Positions 46,720-54,840 of a stretch of 64,000 nucleotides of DNA are shown here, piece by piece. The stretch lies in contig NZ_JAUSTE010000009.1 of assembly GCF_030812675.1 (NCBI RefSeq), positions 1-64,000 on the forward strand, given 5' to 3'. The translations under genes were made by a program, and so were the position numbers. The stretch's first letter is position 1; each line of letters starts with the position of its first letter. The DNA comes from Sinomonas atrocyanea (GTDB taxonomy: Bacteria; Actinomycetota; Actinomycetes; Actinomycetales; Micrococcaceae). The notes beneath the pieces are model-generated. The model had not been told where the DNA came from and made no database searches. It saw only the letters and a program-made list of their open reading frames with translations.

Positions 46720-48172
46720 CGACGGCCTGCCTCCGAGCGGCCAGCCGGCGCGCGAGGGACCGCACGGTGAGGGCATCAGGTGCGCGGTCGAACTCTCCCC
46801 CCTGGGGGTCGTCCTGCCGACTGCGGCGCACGGGGTCGCCGCCCGGATCGTAGATGTCCATGAGCACCCGCACGCAGAGATAGGCGACCGCGCCCATGTG
46901 GGCGAGGACGGCTCCGACATAGTAGGGCGAGTCGATGTTGTTGGTGGCCGGACCGCCGCCCGTGATCGCGCCGAGGTACATCCAGACGGCCCACCAGTGG
47001 AGGGCCTCGACGGCCATCCAGATCAGGAAGTCGCGCCAGCGTGGCCGCGCGAGCGCGAGCAGGGGGATGAGCCACAGGACGTACTGCGGAGAGTAGACCT
47101 TGTTGGTGAGGATGAAGGCGGCGACCAGCAGGAACATGACCTGGGCGAGGCGAGGCCGGCGCGGGGCGTGGAGCGCCGCGAAGGCGATGAGCAGGCACGC
47201 GAGCACGAAGGAGACGACCGCGATCGCGGTGACGGCCGGCGCGTCGAGCGCGGCCCAGCGCAGGCGGCCGGCAACGAGGTTCCAGGCGTAGTACGCCGAG
47301 GAGAATCCGGCCTGCCGGTCCCGCGTGAAGTCGAAGAAGTACTGCCAGCCGCGAGGGTCCAGGATCATGAACGGCAGGTTGGCCGCGAGCCACGTGGCCG
47401 CGGCTCCGCCGAGCGCGAGCCACAGCGGCCGGTACCGCCCGGTGCGGACGGCCAGGATGAGGATGGCGCCGAGCGCGAGGACGGGGTAGAGCTTCGTGGC
47501 CGTGCCGAGGCCGATGAACACCCCGGCCCAGAGTGGCTGGCGGCGGGCGAACGCGTAGGTGCCGAGGGCCAGCAGCGCCACGGGCCACATGTCCCAGTTG
47601 ATGAACCCGGCGAGGACCGCCCCCGGGGCAACGGCGAGCATGGCGGCGTCCCAGGGGCGCCGGGTGTTCGAGCGGGCGGTCGCGACGACGGCGACGATCC
47701 ACATCACGGCGACGAGCACGGCGTTGATGTCGAAGTAGCCGAGGGCCCGCGCCGCGGTGTTCCCGGTTCCCGGGACGAGGAGGGCGGTGAGGCCGGCGAT
47801 GAGGCTCGTGAGCACCGGGTACTCGAACGGGGTGTTGGCGTTGAGGAAGGGCAGGACGCCGTCGGCGAGCCCGCGCTCCTTGAACAGCACCGGGAAGTCG
47901 GAGTAGCACGTGGCGTAGAAGTGCTGCGGGCTGGTCCAGCCGTTGACCCGGCAATAGCCCTTCAGGAGGACGCCGAGCACCGCCGCGACCACGGTCAGGA
48001 TCACGAGGACCCGTTCGGGGGTCCAGAACCCGCTGCGGATGATCCCGGGCGCTGCATGCTCGCCGAGGGGTCCGCCCACGGCCTCGGAGAGCGTGTGGAG
48101 CAGGGGGTCGTTGCGGGTCGGCGAGATGACCGCCTGCCGCGCTTCGGGCTTCTCGTCGGGGCGCACCACCAT
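46712..48172 (-). CDS. Glycosyltransferase family 87-like membrane protein
   Basis: This 486-residue protein has about ten membrane helices. Features recalling GT87/DUF2029 mannosyltransferases are FEYPVLTSLIAGLTALL, INWDMWPVALLALGTYAFARR, LGLGTATKLYPVLALG and YSPQYVLWLIPLLALARP. Related enzymes transfer mannose from polyprenyl-phosphate-mannose to periplasmic glycolipids or proteins. The acceptor here is unknown. The first 40 residues and the final 60 are cytoplasmic and polar. It is the head of an operon with the kinase and the regulator. Confidence 0.86.
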   Translation of the reverse strand: MVVRPDEKPEARQAVISPTRNDPLLHTLSEAVGGPLGEHAAPGIIRSGFWTPERVLVILTVVAAVLGVLLKGYCRVNGWTSPQHFYATCYSDFPVLFKERGLADGVLPFLNANTPFEYPVLTSLIAGLTALLVPGTGNTAARALGYFDINAVLVAVMWIVAVVATARSNTRRPWDAAMLAVAPGAVLAGFINWDMWPVALLALGTYAFARRQPLWAGVFIGLGTATKLYPVLALGAILILAVRTGRYRPLWLALGGAAATWLAANLPFMILDPRGWQYFFDFTRDRQAGFSSAYYAWNLVAGRLRWAALDAPAVTAIAVVSFVLACLLIAFAALHAPRRPRLAQVMFLLVAAFILTNKVYSPQYVLWLIPLLALARPRWRDFLIWMAVEALHWWAVWMYLGAITGGGPATNNIDSPYYVGAVLAHMGAVAYLCVRVLMDIYDPGGDPVRRSRQDDPQGGEFDRAPDALTVRSLARRLAARRQAVDA

Positions 48173-48241
48173 GGCGTCGAGCCTACCGGCTGGCAGGACG
48201 GCCCGCCCCGGCGTCGGGGCGGGCCGTCGGGGTGCGCGGGA

Positions 48242-49102
48242 TCAGGCGGCCGCGGTCACGCCGAATCCGGCGAGCCAGGTCTGGGCCGCCGCGATGTCGA
48301 CGCGCTGGTACCCGTCGATGTACCGGCAGTTGGCCGTGAGGCCGTAGCTCGTGACGCCCACGATCGCGCCCTGGTAGAGCACCGGGCCGCCGGAGTCGCC
48401 GAAGCACGTGCCGCCGGTGCCCTTGGTGTCGTTGGGGTTGCCGTTGGCCTGGAACACCTGCGGGCCGACCTTCTGCAGCGGCATGTCGACATACCGGCGC
48501 AGGAGCGGGTAGCTCATGGGTGTCGGCTTCTGCGGCCCCGAGTCCGGCTTGCGCACTTCGGTGCCGTAGCCCACCGCGGTGACGAGGGTCTTGGGCACGT
48601 CGCCGGGCCGGATCGCGTCGAGCGTGCCGGCCGTGGCGACGGGATAGATCGGCAGGCCCGCCGGCGCCGGAGCATCCAGCACCACGACTCCCACGTCGTT
48701 CCAGTTCTTCATGTCGGTGAAGTCCGAGTAGCCGGGATGCGTGTGGGCGGTGCCCGAGACCTTCCCCTCGAGGTCCGCGGGCGTGTAGCCGACGCTCGGA
48801 TCCGCGGCCGCCGGCAGGACGCCGGCCGCCGGCTGCTCGGCGACCACCGAGCGGAAGTCCACGTAGACCTTGCCGACCGTGCCGGACGTGCAGTGCGCGG
48901 CGGTCAGCAGCACGGTCGGTGAGACGAGCGACGCCGAGCAGCGGTACCGGCCGGTGCCGTCGTAGAAGGCGATCATCGCGACGCCCGGGTGCGTATCGCC
49001 GTCGGCGGTTCCGCCGGTGCTCGCCTGGGCGGGCGCCGCGATGAAGGCCGCGCTGAAGGCCGTGGTCAGGGCCGCAATGAGGGCGGCGAGTTTCCTGTGC
49101 AT
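48242..49102 (-). CDS. Secreted trypsin-like serine protease (S1)
   Basis: This 286-residue protease has a signal peptide (about residues 1-29, ending AQA). The catalytic triad is His70 (LLTAAHC), Asp136 (WNDVGVVVLD) and Ser237 (FGDSGGP). It is compact and has Cys pairs near the catalytic residues. No propeptide longer than about 8 residues is evident. The mRNA start region can fold into a 14-bp hairpin that covers part of the Shine-Dalgarno (49109-49143). ATG 49102 is used, since the frame upstream (to 49135) runs through that hairpin. Confidence 0.92.
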   Translation of the reverse strand: MHRKLAALIAALTTAFSAAFIAAPAQASTGGTADGDTHPGVAMIAFYDGTGRYRCSASLVSPTVLLTAAHCTSGTVGKVYVDFRSVVAEQPAAGVLPAAADPSVGYTPADLEGKVSGTAHTHPGYSDFTDMKNWNDVGVVVLDAPAPAGLPIYPVATAGTLDAIRPGDVPKTLVTAVGYGTEVRKPDSGPQKPTPMSYPLLRRYVDMPLQKVGPQVFQANGNPNDTKGTGGTCFGDSGGPVLYQGAIVGVTSYGLTANCRYIDGYQRVDIAAAQTWLAGFGVTAAA

Positions 49103-49108
49103 GGTTCC

Positions 49109-49143
49109 CCTTTCACGTGCGCGGGTGCAGCGCACGTGAAAGG
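49109..49143 (-). promoter_or_regulatory. Hairpin overlapping the protease ribosome-binding site
   Basis: Arms 49109-49122 (CCTTTCACGTGCGC) and 49130-49143 are perfect 14-base inverted copies with a seven-base loop. In the mRNA the 3' arm ends with GAAAGG, which joins GGAA to form the Shine-Dalgarno of the protease gene, so folding would hide it. This is a candidate translation switch; a DNA operator is the alternative. Confidence 0.5.
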
Positions 49144-49181
49144 GATTCTTCAGGATGGCCGCCGGCCTGGGAAGGGTGCGG

Positions 49182-49430
49182 TCAGAGGATCGGCCGGGAG
49201 AGGACGAGCTCGCGCTGGACGGCGTCGCGGTGCGCGTCGATGCGCTCCGCGTCGATCCGGGCCATGGTGAGGGCGCTCAGGGCGCGGCGGATGCGGTGGG
49301 CCACAGGGGTCACCTCCTCGTGGGGGATGTGGGCCGGCGGGAGCACGGGTGCGGACGACGGCGTGCGGGCCGCCGTCCGCTCGGCGGGCTGCGGTTCGGC
49401 GTCGGTCAGGGGCGGGGTGCGCGAGGGCAT
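49182..49430 (-). CDS. Small helical protein of unknown function
   Basis: This 82-residue polypeptide is Pro/Ala-rich at the start and then helical and charged (IRRALSALTMARIDAERIDAHRDAVQREL). ATG 49430 has GGAG a few bases upstream, which supports translation. No family is recognised. It sits between the protease and a short peptide gene in a region with few conserved genes, and coding is moderately likely. Confidence 0.45.
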   Translation of the reverse strand: MPSRTPPLTDAEPQPAERTAARTPSSAPVLPPAHIPHEEVTPVAHRIRRALSALTMARIDAERIDAHRDAVQRELVLSRPIL

Positions 49431-49503
49431 GGGAGCTCCAGGGCAGGGGGCAGCGCAGGAGGGCGCGGCACGGGCGGTTCATCGCGGGGCGCGATGAAAA
49501 GGC

Positions 49504-49533
49504 ATGCGTTATCGCCGAAGGGGAATAACGCAT
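49504..49533. repeat. Inverted repeat ATGCGTTAT-N12-ATAACGCAT
   Basis: A perfect 9-bp inverted repeat with a twelve-base spacer lies in a lower-GC stretch, upstream of the small gene 49182-49430. It could be an operator. No other feature was seen in 49431-49760. Confidence 0.45.
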
Positions 49534-49760
49534 CGAATTCCGCAGCCCAATTTCGCCCGCGGCAAATGCGGGGAAAGGCGAGGCACCGGAATGGCCCGCG
49601 GAATATCAGGGGTCCGCAGGACGTGCCGCCGTCGCGGGCCCACGGGGGGCATCAGGGACGGCGGGGGAAGGGAAGCGTGGCGGTTGGTCCGGACGGCCGA
49701 TCGGGCACGTCGGGAGCGCTGATCGCTCCGCGGCAGCCTCCTGTCACCACCCGCCCGGAC

Positions 49761-49781
49761 GCGCCACCCGTCAGGTGGCGC
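49761..49781 (-). terminator. Hairpin downstream of the short peptide gene
   Basis: An 8-bp perfect stem (GCGCCACC/GGTGGCGC) with a five-base loop lies 42 bases after the stop of the 31-codon gene on the minus strand. It is a plausible terminator for that gene. Confidence 0.4.
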
Positions 49782-49822
49782 TCAGAGGCGAGGTGAGGTG
49801 CAGAGGACCGCTGGCCGAAGGA

Positions 49823-49918
49823 TCAGGCGCCGAGGGCGCCAAAGACCGGCAGGAGGCCGCGGCGACGGCCCGTCGCAAACGCAGTCCAACCACGGTTGAG
49901 AACCTTGGTAATCGTCAT
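49823..49918 (-). CDS. 31-residue peptide with strong ribosome-binding site
   Basis: The reading frame starts MTITKVLNRGWTAFATGRRR and ends in a hydrophobic LLPVFGALGA-type tail. A strong AGGAGG lies eight bases upstream of ATG 49918, and a hairpin follows at 49761-49781. The composition is a cationic-then-hydrophobic short peptide, but I recognise no family. It could encode a leader peptide, toxin-like peptide or bacteriocin-like product. An in-frame longer start at 50023 would extend it but has a weaker ribosome-binding site. Confidence 0.45.
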   Translation of the reverse strand: MTITKVLNRGWTAFATGRRRGLLPVFGALGA

Positions 49919-50074
49919 CGGTCCAGCCTCCTTCTTCTCCAGTAGGTCCTTGGGCAACTGCTTCGGGAACGGCACAAAAGGCCGTGCAGAATTAAAGTAC
50001 CCGGTCGCTGCGATAAACCGCAAGCGGAAAATCAGGATTCTTTGAAAGAATTCCCAGCTGCCGGTGCGGAGGCC

Positions 50075-50674
50075 TCAGAGCCCCCAGGCCTCGATGGCCG
50101 GGGTCCTCTTGTCCCAGCCCAGCCGGCAGGCCTTGGCGGTGCCGAGCACAAAGTGACGCCCGGCGGAAGCGGGAAGCCCGAGCCACCGGGCCGCGAGGAT
50201 CCGGCAGAAGTGGCCGTGGGCCACCACGAGGGCGTTCTCGACGCCGGCGGTCCGCACGCGCTCGACGATCCTGTCGGCGCGCTCTCCGACGTGCTCGAGG
50301 GTCTCGCCGTGGGGCACGCCGTCCTTCCAGATGAGGTAGTCCGGGTTCTCGGCCCGTACGTCGGCCGACCGGACGCCCTCGTAGTCGCCGTAGTCCCATT
50401 CGACGGCGTTTGGCTCCGGCTGCGCGTCGGGGAAGCCCGCGAGCTCCGCCGTGCGGCGCGCCCGCACCAGCGGCGAGGTCAGCACGAGGCCGAAGCTGAC
50501 GCCGTCGAGCGCCCGGCGGGCCGCACGGGCCTGATCCTCGCCGATCGGCGTCAGCGGCAGGTCGGTCAGACCGGTGTACTGCCCGCTCCTGGACCATTCG
50601 GTCTCGCCGTGGCGCAGGAGCCACAGCCGCGTGAGACCGAAGTCCTCCATGCCCGGAAGGCCCATCCCGTCCAC
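50075..50674 (-). CDS. Histidine phosphatase family protein
   Basis: This 199-residue phosphoglycerate mutase-like phosphatase has RLWLLRHGETEWS (RHG nucleophile His near residue 21), the second half VENALVVAHGHFCRI with the catalytic His, and WDYGDYEG. The substrate may be a sugar phosphate or nucleotide. The start is GTG 50674, which overlaps the stop codon of the CCA enzyme gene (TAGTG) and follows AGGGAG; ATG 50665 or ATG 50650 are alternatives. It is co-transcribed with that gene. Confidence 0.87.
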   Translation of the reverse strand: MDGMGLPGMEDFGLTRLWLLRHGETEWSRSGQYTGLTDLPLTPIGEDQARAARRALDGVSFGLVLTSPLVRARRTAELAGFPDAQPEPNAVEWDYGDYEGVRSADVRAENPDYLIWKDGVPHGETLEHVGERADRIVERVRTAGVENALVVAHGHFCRILAARWLGLPASAGRHFVLGTAKACRLGWDKRTPAIEAWGL

Positions 50675-52146
50675 TAGTGCTCCCTGCTCTCGACGTTCTC
50701 TGCTGCCGCTGATGCCGACTCCGGCTGCTGCACCCACCACTCGAGCAGGCGTCCGCGCGCCTCGTCCTCGGACGCGGGGCCGTGCTCCATGCGCTCCTCG
50801 AGCAGGAACCTGTACGCCCGGCCCACCAGCGGGCCCGGACGGACGCCCAGGATGGACATGATCTGCTGCCCGTCGAGGTCGGGGCGGATCGAGGCGAGTT
50901 CCTCCTGCTCGGCCAGCTCCGAGATGCGCCGCTCGAGGTCGTCGTAGGCGAAGGCGAGACGGTCCGCCTTGCGCTGGTTGCGGGTCGTGACGTCGGAGCG
51001 GGTGAGCCGGTGCAGCCGTTCGAGGAGGGGGCCGGCGTCGGTCACGTAGCGGCGCACGGCCGAGTCGCTCCACCCGGCCTCTCCGTAGCCGTAGAAGCGC
51101 ATGTGGAGTTCGACGAGCCGCGCCACGGCCTTGATCGTGTCATTGTCGAAGCGGAGGGCCTTCATGCGCTTCTTCACGAGCTTCGACCCGACGACGTCGT
51201 GGTGGCGGAAGGTGACCCCGCCGCCGGGCTCGAAGCGCCGCGTAGCCGGCTTGCCGACGTCGTGCATCAGCGCCGCGAACCGCAGCACGAAGTCCGGGCC
51301 GGGCACGGGGCCGTCCGGGCCGGTCTCGAGGCCGGCGGCCTGCTCGAGGACCTTGAGCGAGTGGTGGTACACGTCCTTGTGGCGATGGTGCTCGTCCGCC
51401 TCGAGGCGGAGCGCCGGGACCTCCGGGATCACATGCTCGGCAAGCCCCGTCTCCACGAGCAGGTCGATCCCGGTCCCGGGCTCGGCGCCGTTGACGAGCT
51501 TCACGAGCTCGTCGCGGACCCGCTCGGCCGAGACGATGGCGATCCGCTCCGCCATGTCCGCCATCGCGGCGCGCACCTCGGGGGCCACCCCGACGCGCAG
51601 CTGGGAGGCGAAGCGGGCGGCGCGCATCATGCGCAGCGGGTCGTCCGAGAAGGACAGCTCGGGCGCGCCCGGCGTCCTGAGGATCCCGGCGCGCAGGTCC
51701 GCCAGGCCGCCGAAGGGGTCGACCAGGGCCAGCGAGGGCAGGCGCAGCGCCATCGCATTCATGCTGAAGTCGCGTCGGCCGAGGTCCGCCTCGAGGCTCG
51801 TCCCGAAGGCCACCTCGGGCTTGCGCGAGTCGGAGTCGTAGGCCTCGGCCCGATAGGTCGTGACCTCGATCTGGTGCCTGTCCTTGCGCAGCCCGATCGT
51901 GCCGAACTCACGGCCGATGTCCCAGTGGGCGTCCGCCCACCCCTTCACCACGGCGAGCGTCTCGTCCGGCGTCGCATCGGTCGTGAAGTCCAGGTCCGGG
52001 GAGGTGCGGCCCAGGAAGAGGTCGCGGACGGGGCCGCCCACGAGGGAGAGTTCGAACCCCGCCCCGGCGAACCTCCGCCCGAGCTCCAGGACCACCGGGT
52101 CCACCTCGAACTGGGGCCCCTGCGCTGCCGTGTCATCTGCTGCCAT
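50674..52146 (-). CDS. cca: CCA tRNA nucleotidyltransferase (with HD domain)
   Basis: This 490-residue class II nucleotidyltransferase adds the CCA end of tRNAs. The head has LVGGPVRDLFLGR, then PDLDFTTDATPDE (metal-binding acidic pair), RRDFSMNAMAL, and then HH...D motifs of an HD domain (RFAALMHDVGKPATR). The HD domain gives phosphohydrolase activity in related enzymes. Size and motifs match the actinobacterial CCA/poly(A) polymerase family. Start ATG 52146 follows AAGGA. Confidence 0.92.
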   Translation of the reverse strand: MAADDTAAQGPQFEVDPVVLELGRRFAGAGFELSLVGGPVRDLFLGRTSPDLDFTTDATPDETLAVVKGWADAHWDIGREFGTIGLRKDRHQIEVTTYRAEAYDSDSRKPEVAFGTSLEADLGRRDFSMNAMALRLPSLALVDPFGGLADLRAGILRTPGAPELSFSDDPLRMMRAARFASQLRVGVAPEVRAAMADMAERIAIVSAERVRDELVKLVNGAEPGTGIDLLVETGLAEHVIPEVPALRLEADEHHRHKDVYHHSLKVLEQAAGLETGPDGPVPGPDFVLRFAALMHDVGKPATRRFEPGGGVTFRHHDVVGSKLVKKRMKALRFDNDTIKAVARLVELHMRFYGYGEAGWSDSAVRRYVTDAGPLLERLHRLTRSDVTTRNQRKADRLAFAYDDLERRISELAEQEELASIRPDLDGQQIMSILGVRPGPLVGRAYRFLLEERMEHGPASEDEARGRLLEWWVQQPESASAAAENVESREH

Positions 52147-52222
52147 AGTCCTTAAAGCTTGGCAGATCCCGGCGCGTGCGCGTTCCGCGCCCCCGGTGCC
52201 CTGCGGGCCGGGGCTCGTTGGT

Positions 52223-52236
52223 TAGAGTGGACTGCA
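52223..52236 (+). promoter_or_regulatory. Leaderless -10 element for the NUDIX gene
   Basis: TAGAGT at 52223-52228 is followed by exactly seven bases and ATG 52236, with no Shine-Dalgarno. The upstream -35 is not convincing. Confidence 0.45.
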
Positions 52237-52790
52237 TGGTCATCCCGTTGCCGAGCGATCCTCAGAAGAGGAGGAGTGCGCCCCTGCCGTCGGCCGTCGG
52301 GCCGCACATCGCCCCGGCCGGGCACGCCTATCCGTCGTCGCTCCCCACGGTCGAAGAAGTCTCGGCCGGAGGTGTCGTCGTCGACACGGCGGACCCCAAC
52401 CTGCCGGTGGCGATCATCGCCCGGCTCAACCGCGGCGGCCGCCTCGAGTGGTGCCTGCCCAAGGGCCACCCCGAGGGCCGCGAGTCGAACGAGCGGGCCG
52501 CCATCCGCGAGATCAGCGAGGAGACGGGCATCTCCGGCGAGATCCTCGCCCCGCTGGGCAGCATCGACTACTGGTTCACCGTGACGGGCCACCGTGTCCA
52601 CAAGACCGTGCACCACTATCTCCTGCGGGCCGTCGGCGGGAGCCTGACCATCGAGAACGATCCCGACCACGAGGCGGTCGACGTCGCGTGGATCCCCATC
52701 TCCGAGCTCACCCGGCGCCTGTCCTTCCCGAATGAGCGCCGCATCGCGGACCTGGCCCGCGAGGTGCTTCCCGAGCACCTCCTCTCGTGA
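52236..52790 (+). CDS. NUDIX hydrolase
   Basis: This 184-residue pyrophosphohydrolase carries the NUDIX box GHPEGRESNERAAIREISEETGI with catalytic glutamates, preceded by EWCLPKGHPEG. The substrate, a nucleoside diphosphate derivative, is not determined. Placement directly before murJ, with a stop/start overlap GTGA at 52787-52790, suggests they share a transcript. ATG 52236 is chosen and appears leaderless. Confidence 0.88.
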   Translation: MVIPLPSDPQKRRSAPLPSAVGPHIAPAGHAYPSSLPTVEEVSAGGVVVDTADPNLPVAIIARLNRGGRLEWCLPKGHPEGRESNERAAIREISEETGISGEILAPLGSIDYWFTVTGHRVHKTVHHYLLRAVGGSLTIENDPDHEAVDVAWIPISELTRRLSFPNERRIADLAREVLPEHLLS

Positions 52791-54763
52791 GGCAGGCTGT
52801 GGCGTCACCCAAGTCCGCACCCGCCTCCGAGGCCCGCTCGAGCGCGATCATGGCCGCCGGCACCCTCGTCTCGAGGGCGCTCGGCTTCATCCGCTCGTGG
52901 ATGCTCATCCTGGCCCTCGGCCTGGGATCGACGGTGGCGGACACGTTCGTCAACGCGAACAACCTGCCGAACCTGATCTTCCTGCTCGTGGCCGGCGGAG
53001 TGTTCAACTCCGTCCTGGTCCCGCAGATCATCAAGGCCAGCAAGGCGGCGGACGGAGGAGCTGACTACATCAGCCGCCTCCTCACGCTCGGCGTGATCGT
53101 CATGCTGGTCCTCACCGCCGCGGTCACCGTGGCCGCTCCGTGGGTCATGCGGCTGACCACCTCGGGGTACAGCCCGCAGCAGCTGGCCCTCGCGACAGTG
53201 TTCGCCTACTGGTGCCTCCCGCAGATCTTCTTCTACGGCCTGTACGCCCTCCTGACCCAGGTGCTCAACGCGCACGGGGCCTTCGGGCCCGCGATGTGGG
53301 CGCCGATCGTGAACAACATCGTCGCGATCAGCGGCCTGGGCATGTTCGTGTGGATCTTCGGGGCCAACCGGAGCAATCCGCACAGCCTCGACAACTGGAC
53401 CGGCGCCCACACCTTCTTCATCGCAGCGGTGTCCACGATCGGCGTCGCGATCCAGACGGCCCTGCTGTTCATTCCGGTCCTCAAGCTCAGGCTCGGCCTG
53501 AGGCCCCGCTTCGGCTGGCGGGGCGTGGGCCTCGGGGCCGCAGCCAGACTGGGGACCTGGACGCTCGCGACCACCGCGGTGGGCCAGCTGACCTTCCTCT
53601 ACGTCATGCGCGTCGCCTCGCAGCCGGGTGCAGAGCGCGAGCGGCTCCAGGAGGCAGGCAACCCGCTGTGGCAGCAGGTCCCCGGCAACACCGTCCTCGA
53701 GATCGCGTCGCAGCTGTACCTGCTGCCGCACTCGATCATTGCGCTGTCCCTCGCCACGGTGCTCTTCAACCGGATGACCGAGGCGTCCCAGGCCGGCAAC
53801 CGCGCCGGCGTCCGGGAGGCGCTCTCCCACGGCCTGCGCACCATGGCCGTCGCGACGGTCTTCGCGGCCCTTGCCCTGTTCGCCCTGGCCGCCCCGCTGG
53901 GCATGTTCTTCTCCGGCGGCCGTGCGTCCGACGGCGTCATGCTCGCCCAGACCCTGAGCATCCTGGCGCTCAGCACGCCGTTCATGAGCGCGAACTTCAT
54001 GATGGCCCGCGTCTTCTACGCCAAGGAGGACGCCCGGACCCCGTTCAAGATCCAGCTGTGGCTCGCGATCCTCAACGTGGTGGGCGCCTTCGTGATCCAG
54101 TTCCTGCCGCCGCGGTACATCATCTTCTCGATCGCCGGGCTGTACACGGTGGGGAACATCCTCTCCGTCGTCCTCAGCAGCCACTACCTCCGCCGCCAGC
54201 TCGGCCACCTCGACGGGCCCACGGTGGCCCGCTCCTACGTCCGGATGGGCTACGCGGCGACGGGCTCGGCCGTAGTGGGCGCCCTCGCCGTCGGGGTGCT
54301 CGGGGGCTACAACCCGAGCGGCTTCATCTGGAGTTCCAACTGGGCGGCGCTCGCGGCGATCGTGATCATCGCGGTCCCCATGCTCGTGGTCTACTTCGTG
54401 CTGCTGCGGCTCTTCCGCGTCACCGAGGTGCAGGACCTGCTCGGCCCGATCCTCGGCCGGCTCGGCGGCCGGTTCGCGCGAGGAGGCGCCACGTCGTCGT
54501 CCGCCCCCGCGCACGACGACGGCGCTGCCGCCGGCTCCCGCGGGGGGCCCGCCGAGGCTCCCATCACCGCGGCGCTGAGCACGATCTCGGACGACACCGG
54601 CATCATCCCGCGCATCTCGGGCCAGTTCGACCCCGTCATGTACCGGGCCAGGCCGGCCACCGCGCCGGTCGAGAAGATCCCGGGCCGGCACACCTTCCAG
54701 GGCCCGCCCGGGGAGAATCCGCACTTCCCGGACGATTCCGACCACCACCGCCCCGAGGCTTGA
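52787..54763 (+). CDS. murJ: Lipid II flippase MurJ
   Basis: This 658-residue MOP-superfamily transporter flips the lipid-linked peptidoglycan precursor. It has about 14 membrane helices; GTLVSRALGFIRSWMLILALG is the conserved N-terminal helix with the charged pair needed for flipping. The C-terminal cytoplasmic tail is about 120 residues (rich in Pro/Ala/Gly). GTG 52787 overlaps the NUDIX stop codon; GTG 52799 has a better Shine-Dalgarno (GAGG). In mycobacteria the flippase is fused to a kinase-like and sugar-binding region; here the corresponding region is a separate downstream gene. Confidence 0.94.
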   Translation: MRQAVASPKSAPASEARSSAIMAAGTLVSRALGFIRSWMLILALGLGSTVADTFVNANNLPNLIFLLVAGGVFNSVLVPQIIKASKAADGGADYISRLLTLGVIVMLVLTAAVTVAAPWVMRLTTSGYSPQQLALATVFAYWCLPQIFFYGLYALLTQVLNAHGAFGPAMWAPIVNNIVAISGLGMFVWIFGANRSNPHSLDNWTGAHTFFIAAVSTIGVAIQTALLFIPVLKLRLGLRPRFGWRGVGLGAAARLGTWTLATTAVGQLTFLYVMRVASQPGAERERLQEAGNPLWQQVPGNTVLEIASQLYLLPHSIIALSLATVLFNRMTEASQAGNRAGVREALSHGLRTMAVATVFAALALFALAAPLGMFFSGGRASDGVMLAQTLSILALSTPFMSANFMMARVFYAKEDARTPFKIQLWLAILNVVGAFVIQFLPPRYIIFSIAGLYTVGNILSVVLSSHYLRRQLGHLDGPTVARSYVRMGYAATGSAVVGALAVGVLGGYNPSGFIWSSNWAALAAIVIIAVPMLVVYFVLLRLFRVTEVQDLLGPILGRLGGRFARGGATSSSAPAHDDGAAAGSRGGPAEAPITAALSTISDDTGIIPRISGQFDPVMYRARPATAPVEKIPGRHTFQGPPGENPHFPDDSDHHRPEA

Positions 54764-54840
54764 CAGCCCCTTCCGCTAGGATCACTAGCAGCACAAGCGC
54801 GGCCACCGGTCGTGCCCGCGCCAGCGACCAGGAGGTATCC

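Noticed and set aside
49109-49143. Additional parS site
   Set aside because: It has only the TTTCACGTG half on each arm, with a seven-base loop, so it is not a 16-base parS.
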